Notes: generated from the letters alone by a model not told the origin. Shown: positions 21,401 through 34,141, counted from the stretch's first letter. The stretch is DNA of 64,000 nucleotides from Archivesica marissinica (GCA_014843695.1 CM026395.1:49272557-49336556), one strand, 5' to 3'. Numbers and translations are program-made.

Positions 21401-24106
21401 CCACATCCGTTGTACTTTATGAGTGCCTAACTATGCCCACGTCCGTTGTACTTTATGAGTGCCTAACTATGCCCACCTCCGTTGTACTTTATGAGTGCCT
21501 AACTATGCCCACATCCGTTGTACATATGAGTGCCTAACTATGCTCACGTCCGTTGTACTTTATGAGTGCCTAACAATGCCCACATCCGTTGTACTTTATG
21601 AGTGCCTATCTATGCCCACATCCGTTGTACTTTATGAGTGCCTAACTATGCCCACGTCTGTTGTACATTATGAGTGCCTAACTATGCCCACATCCGTTGT
21701 ACATATGAGTGCCTAACTATGCTCACGTCCGTTATACTTTATGAGTGCCTAGCTATGCCCACATCCGTTGTACTTTATGAGTGCCTATCTATGCCCACAT
21801 CCATTGTACATTATCAGTGCCTATCTATGCCCACATCCGTTGTACTTTATGAGTGTCTATCTATGCCCACGTCCGTTGTACTTCATGAGTGCCTAACTAT
21901 GCCCACATCCGTTGTACTTAGTGAGTGCCTATCTATGCCCACGTCCGTTGTACTTGATGAGTGCCTATCTATGCCCACATCCGTTGTACTTTATGAGTGC
22001 CTAACTATGCCCACATCCGTTGTACTTTATGAGTGCCTAACTATGCCCACATCTGTTGTACTTTATGAGTGCCTAACTATGCCCACATCCGTTTTACTTT
22101 ATGAGTGCCTAACTATGCCCACATCCGTTGTACTTTATGAGTGCCTAACTATGCCCACGTCCGTTGTACATTATGAGTGCCTAACTATGCCCACATCCGT
22201 TGTACGTATGAGTGCCTAACTATGCTCACGTCCGTTGTACTTTATGAGTGCCTAACTATGCCCACATCCGTTGTACTTTATGAGTGCCTATCTATGCCCA
22301 CATCCGTTGTACATTATCAGTGACTATCTATGCCCACATCCGTTGTACTTTATGAGTGTCTATCTATGCCCACGTCCGTTGTACTTAATGAGTGCCTAAC
22401 TATGCCCACATCCGTTGTACTTAATGAGTGCCTATCTATGCCCACGTCCGTTGTACTTGATGAGTGCCTATCTATGCCCACATCCGTTGTACTTTATGAG
22501 TGCCTAACTATGCCCACATCCGTTGTACTTTATGAGTGCCTAACTATGCCCACATCTGTTGTACTTTATGAGTGCCTAACTATGCCCACATCCGTTTTAC
22601 TTTATGAGTGCCTAACTATGCCCACATCCGTTGCACTTTATGAGTGCCTATCTATGCCCACATCCGTTGTATTTTATGAGTGCCTAACTATGCCCACATC
22701 CGTTGCACTTGATGAGTGCCTATCTATGCCCACATCCGTTGTATTTTATGAGTGCCTAACTATGCCCACATCCGTTGTGCTTAATGAGTGCCTAACTATG
22801 CCCACATCCGTTGTACTTTATGAGTGCCTAACTATGCCCACATCCGTTGTACTTTATGAGTGCCTAACTATGCCCACGTCCGTTGTACATTATGAGTGCC
22901 TAACTATGCCCACATCCGTTGAACATATGAGTGCCTAACTATGCTCACGTCCGTTGTACTTTATGAGTGCCTAACTATGCCCACGTCCGTTGTACATTAT
23001 GAGTGCCTAACTATGCCCATATCCGTTGTACATATGAGTGCCTAACTATGCTCACGTCCGTTGTACTTGATGAGTGCCTAACTATGCCCACATCGGTTGT
23101 ACTTTATGAGTGCCTATCTATGCCCACATCCGTTGTACATTATCAGTGCCTATCTATGCCCACATCCGTTGTACTTAATGAGTGCTAATCTATGCCCACG
23201 TCCGTTGTACTTTATGAGTACCTAACTATACCCACATCCGTTATACTTTATGAGTGCCTAACTATGCCCACATCCGTTGTACATTATGAGTGCCTATCTA
23301 TGCCCACGTCCGTTGTACTTTATGATTGCCTAACTATGCCCACATCCGTTGTACTTTATGAGTGCCTAACTATGCCCACATCCGTTGTACTTGATGAGTG
23401 CCTAACTATGCCCACATCCGTTGCACTTTATGAGTGCCTAACTATGCCCACATCCGTTGTACTTTATGAGTGCCTAACTATGCCCACGTCCGTTGTACTT
23501 TATGAGTGCCTAACTATGCCCACATCCGATGTACTTTATGAGTGCATAACTATGCCCACATCCGTTGTACTTTATGAGTGCCAATCTATGCCCACGTCCG
23601 TTGTACTTTATGAGTGCCTAAATTTGCCCACATCCGTTGTACTTTATGAGTGCCTAACTATGCCCACATCCGTTGTACATTATGAGTGCCAATCTATGCC
23701 CACGTCCGTTGTACTTTATGATTGCCTAACTATGCCCACATCCGTTGTACTTTATGAGTGCCTAACTATGCCCACATCCGTTGTACTTCATGAGTGCCTA
23801 ACTATGCCCACATCCGTTGTACTTTATGAGTGCCTAACTATGCCCACATCCGTTGTACTTTATGAGTGCCTAACTATGCCCACATCCGTTGCACTTTATG
23901 AGTGCCTAACTATGCCCACATCCGTTGTACTTTATGAGTGCCTAACTATGCCCACATCCGTTGTACTTGATGAGTGCCTAACTATGCCCACATCCGTTGT
24001 ACTTTATGAGTGCCTAACTATGCCCACGTCCGTTGTACATTATGAGTGCCTAACTATGAACACATCCGTTGTACATATGAGTGCCTAACTATGCCCACAT
24101 CCGTTG
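18446..24106. repeat. 36-bp minisatellite array, about 157 copies, with higher-order structure
   Basis: Unit TGCCTAACTATGCCCACATC plus CGTTGTACTTTATGAG. Variants (CTATC, ACGTCC, TACATTATCAG, TACTTCATGAG, TACTTAGTGAG) recur in the same order. A one-base-short unit ending TACATATGAG followed by a CTATGCTCACGTCC unit appears near 18.46, 19.25, 19.47, 20.37, 20.44, 20.65, 21.52, 21.70, 22.2, 22.92, 23.02 and 24.07 kb. Some spacings repeat (215 bp; 179 bp), so blocks have duplicated together. The unit is 12 codons, so a CLTMPTSVVLYE repeat reads open until each 35-bp unit shifts the frame. No protein is claimed. The left edge is a gap, so 5.66 kb is a minimum. Confidence 0.97.
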
Positions 24107-24505
24107 TATGTCGCCGTAACATAGTCACGTGTGTGCATAGTCACGTGTGCGCATGCGTATGCATATACGACTATGGCCATATACTATTTATATACATATA
24201 CTCGTATATTGATTTCCGTCATTGGTACATTGATGAGTTATGGTTTTAATTGTTTGATATTATCGGCCACTGTATATATCTATAACATATGAATTTTACC
24301 CTCGGTGACTTAGAGGACTAAACGATCACGGAAAGCCAATGCATTGAGAACAACATCAGTGGCCACATTACACAGCACTATGTTCATATATCTTGCAATA
24401 TATATATATATGGGGGTTGTATGAACATATTTGAGACTGATATAATGACTAAATATAAATGTATGTGCTGTAGTTTAGTGAAAGATGCACTGCGTGAATA
24501 CACAT
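24107..24505. other. spacer, palindrome-rich
   Basis: Contains CATAGTCACGTGTG twice and GCGCATGCGTATGCATA. No gene seen. Confidence 0.4.
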
Positions 24506-24885
24506 TGTTGTTTAATGAATGCCGTACTGTGACCATATTTATTGTAATTTAATGAATGCCGCATTGTAGCCATATTTATTGTAATTGAATTAATGCCGCA
24601 GTGTGGCCATATTTATTGTAATTTAATGAATTCCGCATTGTGGCCATATTTATTGTAATTGAATGAATGCCGTAATGTGACCATATTTATTGTAATTTAA
24701 TGAATTCCGCATTGTGGCCATATTTATTGTAATTTAATGAATTCCGCATTGTGGCCATATTTATTGTAATTTAATGAATGCCGTACTGTGACCATATTTA
24801 TTGTAATTTAATGAATGCCACATTGTGACCATATTTATTGTAATTTAATGCCGCCTTATGATCATACTTGCTGTAATTTAATGAG
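24506..24885. repeat. 37-bp minisatellite, about 10 copies
   Basis: Unit TTTAATGAATGCCGCATTGT plus GGCCATATTTATTGTAA; copies vary at GAATGCC/GAATTCC and GGCC/GACC. Confidence 0.95.
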
Positions 24886-24903
24886 TGCCATATGTCCATA
24901 TAT

Positions 24904-24948
24904 CAGCATCCGGTAACGACGATAAAATAAAGCACAAACACCCACACG
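24904..24948 (+). mobile_element. SINE-A tail remnant
   Basis: CATCCGGTAACGACGATAAA then ATAAAGCACAAACACC resembles only the last 45 bp of SINE-A. From 24949 to 25616 I see nothing else. Confidence 0.45.
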
Positions 24949-25616
24949 ACAAACCGATTATGTGTGACCGGTATCCTTAGATGTCAGATGGCGGAACAAT
25001 GTAATGCGTAAAAGGATTTTAAGTGCGAGCATTGTGGCAGGAACCGATACATCACCCTGATTCTCATCCTTCCGCAATGTCTACCAAACAACAATTACTT
25101 TTACAAGAACAATACTCGATGACATAAAACACACACAGTTCTCGTAGCTGTTGATCAATTTACAAAAACATATTACTCAAAATATAAACAGTATTTATTG
25201 TTTATTTTGGCTAGTTTCTCTGGTGTTTATTTTCAATTTTTAACTACACACAGACAACACAATACAGTGTCTACACATACACTGGTCCTCTCATACTTCT
25301 TCTTACAAAACGTTATTTAATGGAGCCGAGATGAGGAGTTCGTCTTTAGAAATACAAACTGTGCACTTTTATTTTGAGCAATACGTTTTCGTTACAAATT
25401 TTAGAATTATGGATTTTACTATCATGAGTTAAGAAAATAATTCGTCACACATTGCTCTCATTTACACAATATTTCGGACATTTTGATACCAAAGTTGCCA
25501 ATAATGTTTTCTAAAAGGATATAAAGTTTACGTCTAAGGCAAGTGCACAGTTTCTTTTTGGTATATATATATCTCTCGTAATACTTACCTTTAATAATTG
25601 TACCGGTTAACTTTGA

Positions 25617-25693
25617 AAACAGTTACGAGTGGGCCCTTATTAGGTAAGGTATTTAAATTCCATACACTTCTCTCTCTCTCTTCTCCTCTCCTC

Positions 25694-25736
<43 letters not shown>

Positions 25737-25838
25737 ATCCCGTGGCGATGGATTCCCATCAGGAATGAGATATCGAGAGTAAGTTGTAAGAACTTATTTC
25801 GCAATCGAGCTCAAATAAATGTGCATAACTCTGAAAAC
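25617..25838 (+). mobile_element. SINE-B with expanded (CT)n tract
   Basis: Diverged head remnant (ACGAGTGGGCCCTTATTAGG), then ATTTAAATTCCATACACTTC, a pyrimidine run of about 60 bases (25670-25735) and the body CGTGGCGATGGATTCCCATC. It ends in AACTTATTTCGCAATCGAGC. Other copies have only CTTCTCTCTCCCTCGTGG here, so the microsatellite grew inside the SINE. Confidence 0.8.
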
Positions 25839-26059
25839 ATTGTTTATTTTACAACGAGTGTGAAAGTAGGTTTAACAACTTATATGAATCACTCTCGTTG
25901 ACGAGTACGAAATGTTGATTGTTTATTATGCGCATTTTCATGGCCGATAATATAAAGGGCCAGTTTTAGTGAGGGTTAATCTTAAGAATAAATGCATTTA
26001 AAGATGGCTGTGCAAAAAAGTTCACAAAATCATATAGTGGAATTCAACAAGTCGCCGAG

Positions 26060-26968
26060 CTATAATATATATGGTGAAATAAACAATATATACATAATGT
26101 GAAATAAATGTCGTCGAGCTGTTACTGTATGGTGAAATAAACAATATATATGTGAAATAAATGTCATCGAGCTGTTACTGTATGTTGAAATAAACAATAT
26201 ATACATAATGTGAAATAAATGTCGTCGAGCTGTTACTGTATGGTGAAATAAACACTATCTATGTGAAATAAATGTCGTCGAACTGTTACTGTATGGTGAA
26301 ATAAACACTATCTATGTGAAATAAATGTCGTCGAGCTGTTACTGTATGGTGAAATAAACACTATCTATGTGAAATAAATGTCGTCGAGCTGTTACTGTAT
26401 GGTGAAATAAACACTATCTATGTGAAATAAATGTCGTCGAGCTGTTACTGTATGGTGAAATAAACACTATCTATGTGAAATAAATGTCGTCTAGCTGTTA
26501 CTGTATGGTGAAATAAACAATATATGTGTGTGAAATAAATGTCGTCGAGCTGATACTGTATTGTGAAATAAACAATATATATGTGAAATAAATGACGTCG
26601 AACTGTTACTGTTTGAAATAAACAATATATATGTGTGAAATAACTGTCGTCGAGCTGTTAGTGTATAGTGAAATAAACAATATATATGTGAAATAAATGT
26701 CGTCGAGCTGTTACTGTATGGTGAAATAAACAATATATATGTGAAATAAATGTCGTCGAGCTGTTACTGTATGGTGAAATAAACACTATTTCTGTGAAAT
26801 AATGTCATTGAGCTGTTACTGTATGGTGAAATAAACACTATCTCTGTGAAATAAATGTCGTCGAGCTGTTACTGTATGGTGAAATAAACAATATAAATGT
26901 GAAATAAATGTCATCGAGCTGTTACTGTATGGTGAAATAAACATTATCTCTGTGAAATAAATGTCTTC
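26060..26968. repeat. 53-bp minisatellite, about 17 copies
   Basis: Unit GTGAAATAAATGTCGTCGAG, then CTGTTACTGTATGGTGAAAT and AAACACTATCTAT. Two similar half-units (GTGAAATAAATG and GTGAAATAAACA) suggest an older dimer. Left copies end AATATATACATAATG or AATATATAT, later ones CTATCTAT. Confidence 0.95.
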
Positions 26969-26990
26969 ATTGCTTGGACGGATTATGACT

Positions 26991-27010
26991 CAAGGATATC
27001 GATATCCTTG
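26991..27010. repeat. perfect 20-bp palindrome
   Basis: CAAGGATATCGATATCCTTG reads the same on both strands, directly after the 53-bp array. Confidence 0.9.
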
Positions 27011-27149
27011 TTTGTCTATATTTACTTTCACGAATCGACAATCCTATCTGATTCACAACCTATTCGTCATTGCATTAGCGTAGCATTGCAATCGACTAGT
27101 CAAGAAGCGAACACATCATATGATAGACATACAGTCCGTCTCCATGAGA

Positions 27150-27440
27150 GACATACCGTCTCCAGGACGTACTGGTTACGCTATCTGCCTACGGAGTGGG
27201 ATGTTAAAGGTTCGAACCTCATTAGGACTTCATTCTGATAGGGCAGGTTGATGAACCCCCACTCGCCAGGAAGCTAAACAATGTTACTGAATGCGTATCC
27301 GTCAAGCGCCTGTCCCTCAAAGATAGAATGCGGGGAGATTCTGTTGTTCATAAGGTGTCTCATAACTTGGAACTAACGACTTTCCGACACTGCGGTGACA
27401 ATTCGGCAGTAACAATAGGGCATGTTTGTTTCGTTTCAGA
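27150..27440 (+). mobile_element. possible tRNA-derived SINE (unique here)
   Basis: TGGTTACGCTATCTGCCTAC followed by GGTTCGAACC resembles a tRNA A box, an Arg-like anticodon arm and a B box. No second copy in the window confirms it. From 27441 to 28029 nothing else is recognised. Confidence 0.3.
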
Positions 27441-28029
27441 CCCTACATATAGCAACGCGCATTAATAAATGTATCAACTTAAAATCACCATAGGTGTTTA
27501 CAATACAGTTGATAAACTAAAATAACACCCAATTTCGAAATTGGCAACATTCGCCAATATGTTTTTAAACTTTATTTATTTTAACAACTTTTATGCAAGC
27601 TCCCTGGCAAACTCACTTTATGAGCTCTGTTTGATGGTATTAAATAAAACTAAGAAATATGGTTGATTGAAATTTGTCATTTAATATCTAAATGACGAAT
27701 ATAGTGAAACACTAAACATAACTAAAATATTATGACGAATATAGTGAAACACAATAAACATAACTAAAATATTACATGTGACTAGTTCTAACAAAAGAAG
27801 ACATATATCATTCATAATGTATATGTATGATCAAAGGTGGGGATCTAACTTTAATGCCATACAGATATCAATTATGCATTTACCAGGGTTGGGAGGGTGG
27901 GTTATTTGTAGCAGACAAAGGAAATAATTTCGACGCAATTTATTCGGTGACTATAAGTAATCTGAAAGCCGTACCATTCAGGACTTACTATCTCTTGAAA
28001 ACCCGTACCCTTCTGGACTTACATAAAAC

Positions 28030-28253
28030 TATTTATTTTACAATAAATTTCTATATATTAATCACTCTCGTTGGCGCAGATGAAAGCGTAAATGTGGTCA
28101 TTCGAGTGGGAGGAAACCGGAGTACCCGAAGAAAACCCACCTGTCCGATCTGGCGGCCACCGTACCATCTAACATACTTCCGGTCCGAGGATCGAACCCA
28201 GGTTGCATTGATGAGAAGCGAGCGCGCTAACCACTGCGCTAATCGCACAGCCT
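28030..28253 (-). mobile_element. SINE-C, nearly complete
   Basis: Minus strand: head AGGCTGTGCGATTAGCGCAG with B box GGGTTCGATCCTCGG; body GGTACGGTGGCCGCCAGATC and GTACTCCGGTTTCCTCCCAC; tail GCGCCAACGAGAGTGATTAA. This is one of the two copies that show the full head. Confidence 0.88.
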
Positions 28254-28409
28254 AAAATTAAGTATTAATACATGGACGATTTAGCTGTTGTTTACAGAAT
28301 TAACATCAGATGAGTACAAGTGCTATTGGTTTTTTTTACGGAAATGAAATATCTTTCATTAGTTTTGTCACGTACTTTATACGTTTTGAAAACTGGGATG
28401 TTCTGAATA

Positions 28410-29218
28410 CAGTCAAACCTGTGTTAGTGGTCACCTCCATTAAGCAGCCAACCTGTATTAAGCAGCCAATTTCCCAATATGTTGTTTTATTTTAGAAATA
28501 ATAAGTATCAACCGTGGTATATCGCAGAGTTTGAAGTTCTTATGCGTAGAAATATATCACTCGGCCTTCGTGATATATTTCTACGCATAAGAACGACAAA
28601 CGAGGGTTATTCTGCGATATACCACGGTTGATACTTATTATTTCGATTCTAACACGACTTACTTCTAATAATTTTAGACTAGAATCAAAGGAGTATTTTC
28701 TTCAAACGCGGTGCTACACCGCTGCATTTGGCTTTCGAAATTTCCTCCCGCGTAAGGGGTGATGACGTTATTTTTTATGGAAAATATCAATCTAGTGCAT
28801 AAATGAACAAAAGTTGTAACTGATCAATAATTTTATTTATTTTGTCAAATAAAACTGTACAGAATAGTAACTGAAACGTTACTTAACAGAAAAACAAGAC
28901 GGACAAGAGATTATCTGATTCTAAAAATAGCTCACTTCCGCGAATTCCCACGGTAGTATTTACAAACATCACGTGACTTTCATTCATAAAACTTTACACG
29001 CATTGTATAAATGGAATAGCCAAAACACGGTGCGCGCGCAGCATAGTTCAAGGTAGGTATATCGCAGAATAACCCGAGGTAGATATTACTCTATAAGTAT
29101 GTATGTTATTAGCTGGGTCGTGCTAGAATATACATTTGATCCCTATTAAGCAGTCACCTGTGCTAAGCAGCCACTTTCTGTGATTCCCTTGGCTGGCTGC
29201 TTAAGACAGGTTTGACTG
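28410..29218 (-). mobile_element. palindromic MITE (TA-CAGTCAAACCTG), split by an insertion
   Basis: The ends match the 161-182-bp copies at 37.8, 44.7 and 58.9 kb (CAGTCAAACCTGTGTTAGTG on the left; CAGGTTTGACTG on the right) with TA on both sides. Relative to those copies, about 634 bp is inserted at 28495-29128. Confidence 0.88.
28495..29128. mobile_element. insertion with terminal 150-bp hairpin, nested in the MITE
   Basis: Starts with an inverted repeat at 28495-28644: GAAATAATAAGTATCAACCG and TTCTTATGCGTAGAAATATA are mirrored in the right arm, which has an extra 15-20 bp. The rest is non-coding. A third copy of part of the arm (TATATCGCAGAATAACCC) lies at about 29058. TTCTAACACGAC near 28647 and GTCGTGCTAGAA near 29118 may be inverted ends. 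The class is unknown. Confidence 0.65.
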
Positions 29219-30252
29219 TATTCGTATTTTTAGGTATTATTTTGTTACTATGAATTTGGTTAACATTTGTTGTTGTTTATTACGTAGATTTACAGAAGAT
29301 GTATTATATATGGAAATACAGATGGAAAAAATACAAAAAACTATTAAATACATTGTTTATGTAAATTAGCTTTATGGTAGACTCTTACGAACTTTGAGAA
29401 TTTCGAAATTGGGGGTTGCGTCAATTGATCAGTTGAATTTCAAAAATCCTGTGAATTTAGCAAAATGTACAGGCAAACTGTGTGCTATATTGGAGCTGCA
29501 CTGTATACAATGTCATTATAATCGAAATAGAAGTTTTTAAGAAATTGGACAAATAGTAATGGTAGCGCTAGAAGTTTGGTAAGTGCAGTTCTACAATTTA
29601 TGTTCTTACTTTTGAATGTACTATTACCCATGTACACCTATTTAAGGCTTTGCATCAATGTATGGAAGTCATTTATTTGTAAAATGTTAATTTCTTGTTT
29701 TCATGTAAAATAATATTTAACCCTTAACCTACCGAATAAATTGGACGGAATGTGCAAACAATATAGATCCATATCAGCCACGGCGTAACACCGCGTCTTA
29801 TCAGGATCTATGTTATTTGCTATTCAGACATGGTTTAGTTCCACTATCCGAATAGCAAACAGCATCGAGCCTGATCAGACGGCACGGTCTATGCCATCTA
29901 AGAACATGCCGTCTGATCTGGCCCTATGCTGTTGCAAAAGCAACTTTAGTCGTGATTGGCATGTTAATGGTTTAACTAACCCTACACGACGGGGGAGATA
30001 TCTACGCGCACTTATTTACAGTGTTTTGGGTTGGAAGACCTTTATAAACTCGTGGAAAAACAGTGTTACATTTCCATCATGCTATGTCTTGTAACTATGT
30101 TTTGTATGACGTATGCATTATGGATATGCCATCAACTATGAATAAACAGGGGACCTGTAATGTAAGCCATTAGAAATATCTGATGGAAATAAGATCAGTA
30201 TGTTCTAAATACAGATACTATATCAACTATATTTATCTAACTACTATATTTA
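29219..30252. other. no gene recognised
   Basis: Short frames only. A GC-richer stretch at 29.76-29.97 kb (GATCAGACGGCACGGTCTAT, ACATGCCGTCTGATCTGGCC) has partial inverted similarity and may be an old DNA element. Confidence 0.35.
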
Positions 30253-30600
30253 TCAAACAGAATGTATGCAAATTGTGCAGCAGGTGCATCTATTAAGTCA
30301 TAATTACAAACAGAATGTATGCAAATTGTGCAGCAGGTGCCTCTATTAAGTCATAATTACAAACAGAATGTATGCAAATTGTGCAGCAGGTGCCTCTATT
30401 AAGTCATAATTACAAACAGAATGTATGCAAATTGTGCAGCAGGTGCCTCTATTAAGTCATAATTACAAACAGAATGTATGCAAATTGTGCAGCAGGTGCC
30501 TCTATTAAGTCATAATTACAAACAGAATGTATGCAAATTGTGCAGCAGGTGCCTCTATTAAGTCATAATTACAAACAGAATGTGCAGCAGGTGCAAATAT
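30253..30600. repeat. 53-bp minisatellite, about 6.5 copies
   Basis: Unit AATTACAAACAGAATGTATG, then CAAATTGTGCAGCAGGTGCC and TCTATTAAGTCAT, almost invariant in the middle and decayed on the right (to about 30660). Confidence 0.95.
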
Positions 30601-30660
30601 AAAGTAATAATTACAAGAATAATTTCTTGAAATTTTGCAGGAGGCGCATATATTAAGTCA

Positions 30661-31303
30661 TAATTATAATGTGGTACACCGTATGCAAATTCGGGAAAAT
30701 ATTCTGGTTGCATACACATTTGTAGGCCTGGTGTGTGCACAATGTTTTAAATTGTCATTAAGGAGCGAGAATCATGACACATTCAACAAAGTATACGTTC
30801 TGTTCTGCCACGATTCCAGCCATTGTCTTGACCTAAATCATGGCTGTGAGACAGGAAACAAAGGATTTTTCTTTTGGCAATATTGGTTCAATCACTTACA
30901 ATATAATAATTATATGCACACTTAAAGATGTACAGATAGTAGATGTAAACAAATGTTAGAAACTAAATTCAATTTGCACGTGCATACGTGTTGAAAGCTT
31001 CGACACGTACTCAGCCTCATATTCGATATCACTGATATGACGTTCATAATGCTACGATATAGCCATAACCCAAATGAGGAAGTGTAATTCATACTCGTAT
31101 TTATTTTAGCTCGATTATTCAAGTTCTTGCAACTTTAGATGAATCGCCTACGAGACTCAATTACATCACCACGAGGAAGATAGAATAGACAACGTGCCAT
31201 GCATAAGGAGCTCATCGCTGTTGACCTGATGGGGTTGGAATTCTAAACCAATCGGTTACTAGGTGAACATCATATTCATTACACAAATAGTATGCCATAC
31301 AGA
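30661..31303. other. no feature recognised
   Basis: Short overlapping frames without family features; nothing I can support. Confidence 0.4.
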
Positions 31304-31315
31304 TGTCCAAGGAGG

Positions 31316-31597
31316 CACAGACATATCTGTAGTCCAGTGGTAACAAGTTGGACTGGTAATCCAGGGATCGCAGGTTCGATCGCCTGTCTGACCCTAATAA
31401 AATTAACAGTCTTTCAGATGGGACGTTAAACCGAGGTCTCGTGTCGGTGCTTTACACCGTGCACGTAATAGAACCAGAGGAGACTCTGGAATGGGTCTCT
31501 GTCTGTATCATGCACTATCTAAAATGACTAATATCTTCAGGAGGCGTCGCTCATAATTATAGGCAACCGATAGCGACGATAAATAAACGTAAAACAC
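31316..31597 (+). mobile_element. SINE-A, full length
   Basis: Head GTAGTCCAGTGGTAACAAGT, tRNA-like B box, body and tail present. Perfect 12-bp target duplications TGTCCAAGGAGG lie at 31304-31315 and 31598-31609. A short TAATTA insertion breaks the tail word CTCATATGGGCAACC. Confidence 0.93.
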
Positions 31598-31899
31598 TGT
31601 CCAAGGAGGTCAATGATGAAGGCAGATGCCAAAATAAAATGATACAACAGTCACATGCGGTGTTTTTCTAATTAGCACGAAACACTACATCGAAAATTAC
31701 CGATGTTTTAAATAAATATATTTATAGAGGATGACCTAATTAGTTCTGAACTAATCTTCCTTAGGGCCCTCTTAAATGTCTTAACACTATAGTATTAATG
31801 TACATACACAATAATTATAACCAAAGTACACAGCTACGCCATGCAATATACATGTATAATGTTGTACAATGTAACTTAAACAAATCAGGAAATGTTAAC

Positions 31900-32545
31900 G
31901 AAATACAAAACGACATAAGCAAATTGAATGACAAACGTTATATATATAACTTTCTAGTTGTTGTATCCATAATTTACATTTTGTCTTGAACATATTTAAA
32001 AATATTGACGTCTTACTTTCCAATGGTAGACAATTCCATATCTTTGGACCAGTATTCTAAAGATTTCTTGTACATTTCACATCTAGGTCTTGGAATATAG
32101 AGATTATATTTGAAGCATATCTCAATGTCATATCTGAAGTAACTGTATTGCGATATCTTAATTGAAAATGTTCATTCAAATAATTCGGTACAAGATTGTG
32201 CATAACTTTGTACATTGTTACTGCTTTTTGAAACATAATCTGTTGGTCAAAAGTCATTATACTAATTTCAGACATTGATTCACGCAAAGAAATATAATCT
32301 TGGCCCAGAATGTATTTACATGCTCGTCTCTGCAATCTCAACAGTGTGTCAATATTTTGTTGGGTGATGTTTCCCCATATGACACAACAATAATCAAAAT
32401 ATGGTTGGATATAAATGTATGCCTTGTATAATTCTGTAGTTAAGATTGACAAAATACCGTAGTTTACCTAATAGCCAAATGTTAGTTGAAATCTTTTTCA
32501 TAATATAATTTATATGTGAATCTCATTTTAATGAATCCGGTATGT
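31900..32545 (-). mobile_element. LINE ORF2 C-terminal remnant
   Basis: Minus strand: HINYIMKKISTNIWLLGKL, then YIQPYFDYCCVIWGNI, LLRLQRRACKYILG, MYKVMHNLVPNYLNEHF and, after a stop, NTGPKIWNCLPLESK. This is the standard order for the region downstream of the reverse transcriptase in jockey/CR1-type LINEs. A frameshift near 32460 and a stop near 32057 break it. Confidence 0.82.
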
Positions 32546-32589
32546 GTACTCCACGCAACTTCTCTGACGTGGTACGCATGGAACAAAGT

Positions 32590-33109
32590 GTATGATTGAA
32601 TCTGTTTACGATTTATTTCGATAAGTGGTGCAGATGAGTGGATAGGGTATGATGCATTTGAAGTACTTTACACAGCGTCGAACAGCTTGGGGACAAAATT
32701 GTTACCATGTCCAGCGAGTATTTGGGACACCGAACCGTGAGACATACTCGTTTACAATGACCTTTCAATAGTTTCAGATGTTTGGTCAGGAAGGGCGAAT
32801 GCTTCCGTCCAGCGTGTAAAACAGTCGCTGTAATTGAACAACAGGGTGTTGATGAAAAGGGTTATCATCATCATACAATGCTTTGGAAAGAACGCCAGTG
32901 TGTAGTGTGAGGCGATCCAACATCCGACATAGAGTGTTTGTTATGGAAGAGCTATCGTTTGTATCATGCCACGCTGGTATAGATGACGGCTCAATGGATA
33001 GGATAATCGCTTTTAGTGAGGTGTCATTATGCTGTTGGGTGGCCATTTATGCAGGAGACCAATTAGACAAGACTGCTAATGTTTGCTTGAAGACGATTGA
33101 ATCATGTCT
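32590..33109. other. no gene recognised
   Basis: Overlapping frames on both strands at 32.8-33.2 kb show no family features. A segment near 32.69-32.75 kb (TTTGGGACACCGAACCGTGA) loosely recalls a SINE-E body. Confidence 0.3.
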
Positions 33110-33119
33110 GGTAACAGCC

Positions 33120-33418
33120 TTGTTTGTTTGTTTTTTACGTTTATTTATCGTCGCTATCGGTTACCCATATGAGCGACGCCTCCTGAAGATATTAGTCATT
33201 TTAGAGTTTGGAGGATAGTGCAATGATACAGAGAGAGACCCATTCCAGAGTCTCCTCTGGTTCTTTTACGTGCACGGTGTAAAGCACCGACACGAGACCT
33301 CGGTTTAACGTCCAATCTGAAAGACTGTTAATTGTATTAGGGTCAGACGGGGGATCGAACCTGCGATCCCTGGATTACCAGTCCAGCGTGTTATCACTGG
33401 ACTACAGATCCGTCTGAT
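33120..33418 (-). mobile_element. SINE-A, full length
   Basis: Complete reverse copy from tail (TTACGTTTATTTATCGTCGC) to head (ACTGGACTACAGATCCGTC). Flanked by GGTAACAGCC at 33110-33119 and 33419-33428, the target duplication. Confidence 0.92.
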
Positions 33419-33859
33419 GGTAACAGCCCGTGTCAGCTGAGAACTTTATATTGCAGTACTGTCGTAGGACGATAGTGTCAAGTACAATACCCCATATATT
33501 TGGTTATATTGAATTCGATGTCGCTTATAGGTGGCGGATGCCCCCGTGTACTCTTCTCTAATATGGGTCAGGTATAAACGGACAATCGGTTAGAATCACC
33601 GACATTCTATAAGCCAGCTATATAAGACAGAAACAGAAATGCACAGCATACTTCAAGATGGTTGAAATTAATTATACTCAAATACAGTTTTGATTGAAAT
33701 ATCAAAGAAATATCAGCTGAAAAATGTTCAGAAGCGAAATATCTCACTTTTTTGGAGACATCGCAAATATAAAATTGGTAACAACACAATTCGCTATTAG
33801 CACTAGCAGCTAATTAAATAATTGTGTTGCTTATGTTCGCCATCAGGTTCGAAAGCCTT

Positions 33860-34140
33860 CAACAGGTCATGTAGCATTATCGATTCTTATCCCACTAGGT
33901 CCCGCAGTCTCTTCATGAGATCATGCAGCCTTATAGAAGCCTATGGCACTAGATAGTGTAGCCTTATCAACATTAATATCTTCATAAGCTTGTGTAGCCT
34001 TTTAAATGCTTACATCACCAGGTCCCAAGGTCCCACTAGATCATGCACCTTTATCAATGCTTATGTCGCCAGGTCATGCAACATTAGCTTACACCACCAG
34101 CGGATGTTGTCTTATCAATGCTTAAACCACCAGGTTTTGC
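33860..34140. repeat. decayed copies of the 57-bp repeat
   Basis: Irregular words such as AGGTCATGCAACATTAGCTT and TTATCAATGCTTAAACCACC resemble the 57-bp units at 34.45-35.43 kb. This looks like an old flank of that array, separated from it by a SINE-E. Nothing recognised at 33429-33859. Confidence 0.6.
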
Positions 34141-34141
34141 A

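Noticed and set aside
18490..24088. Series of long plus-strand frames with CLTMPTSVVLYE repeats
   Set aside because: They follow the 36-bp satellite unit exactly, restart at each one-base-short unit, and have no non-repeat sequence or gene signals.
29760..30094. 94-codon frame in a GC-richer block
   Set aside because: Sequence shows weak inverted similarity, more like an old DNA element than a gene; not strong enough to list as an element.
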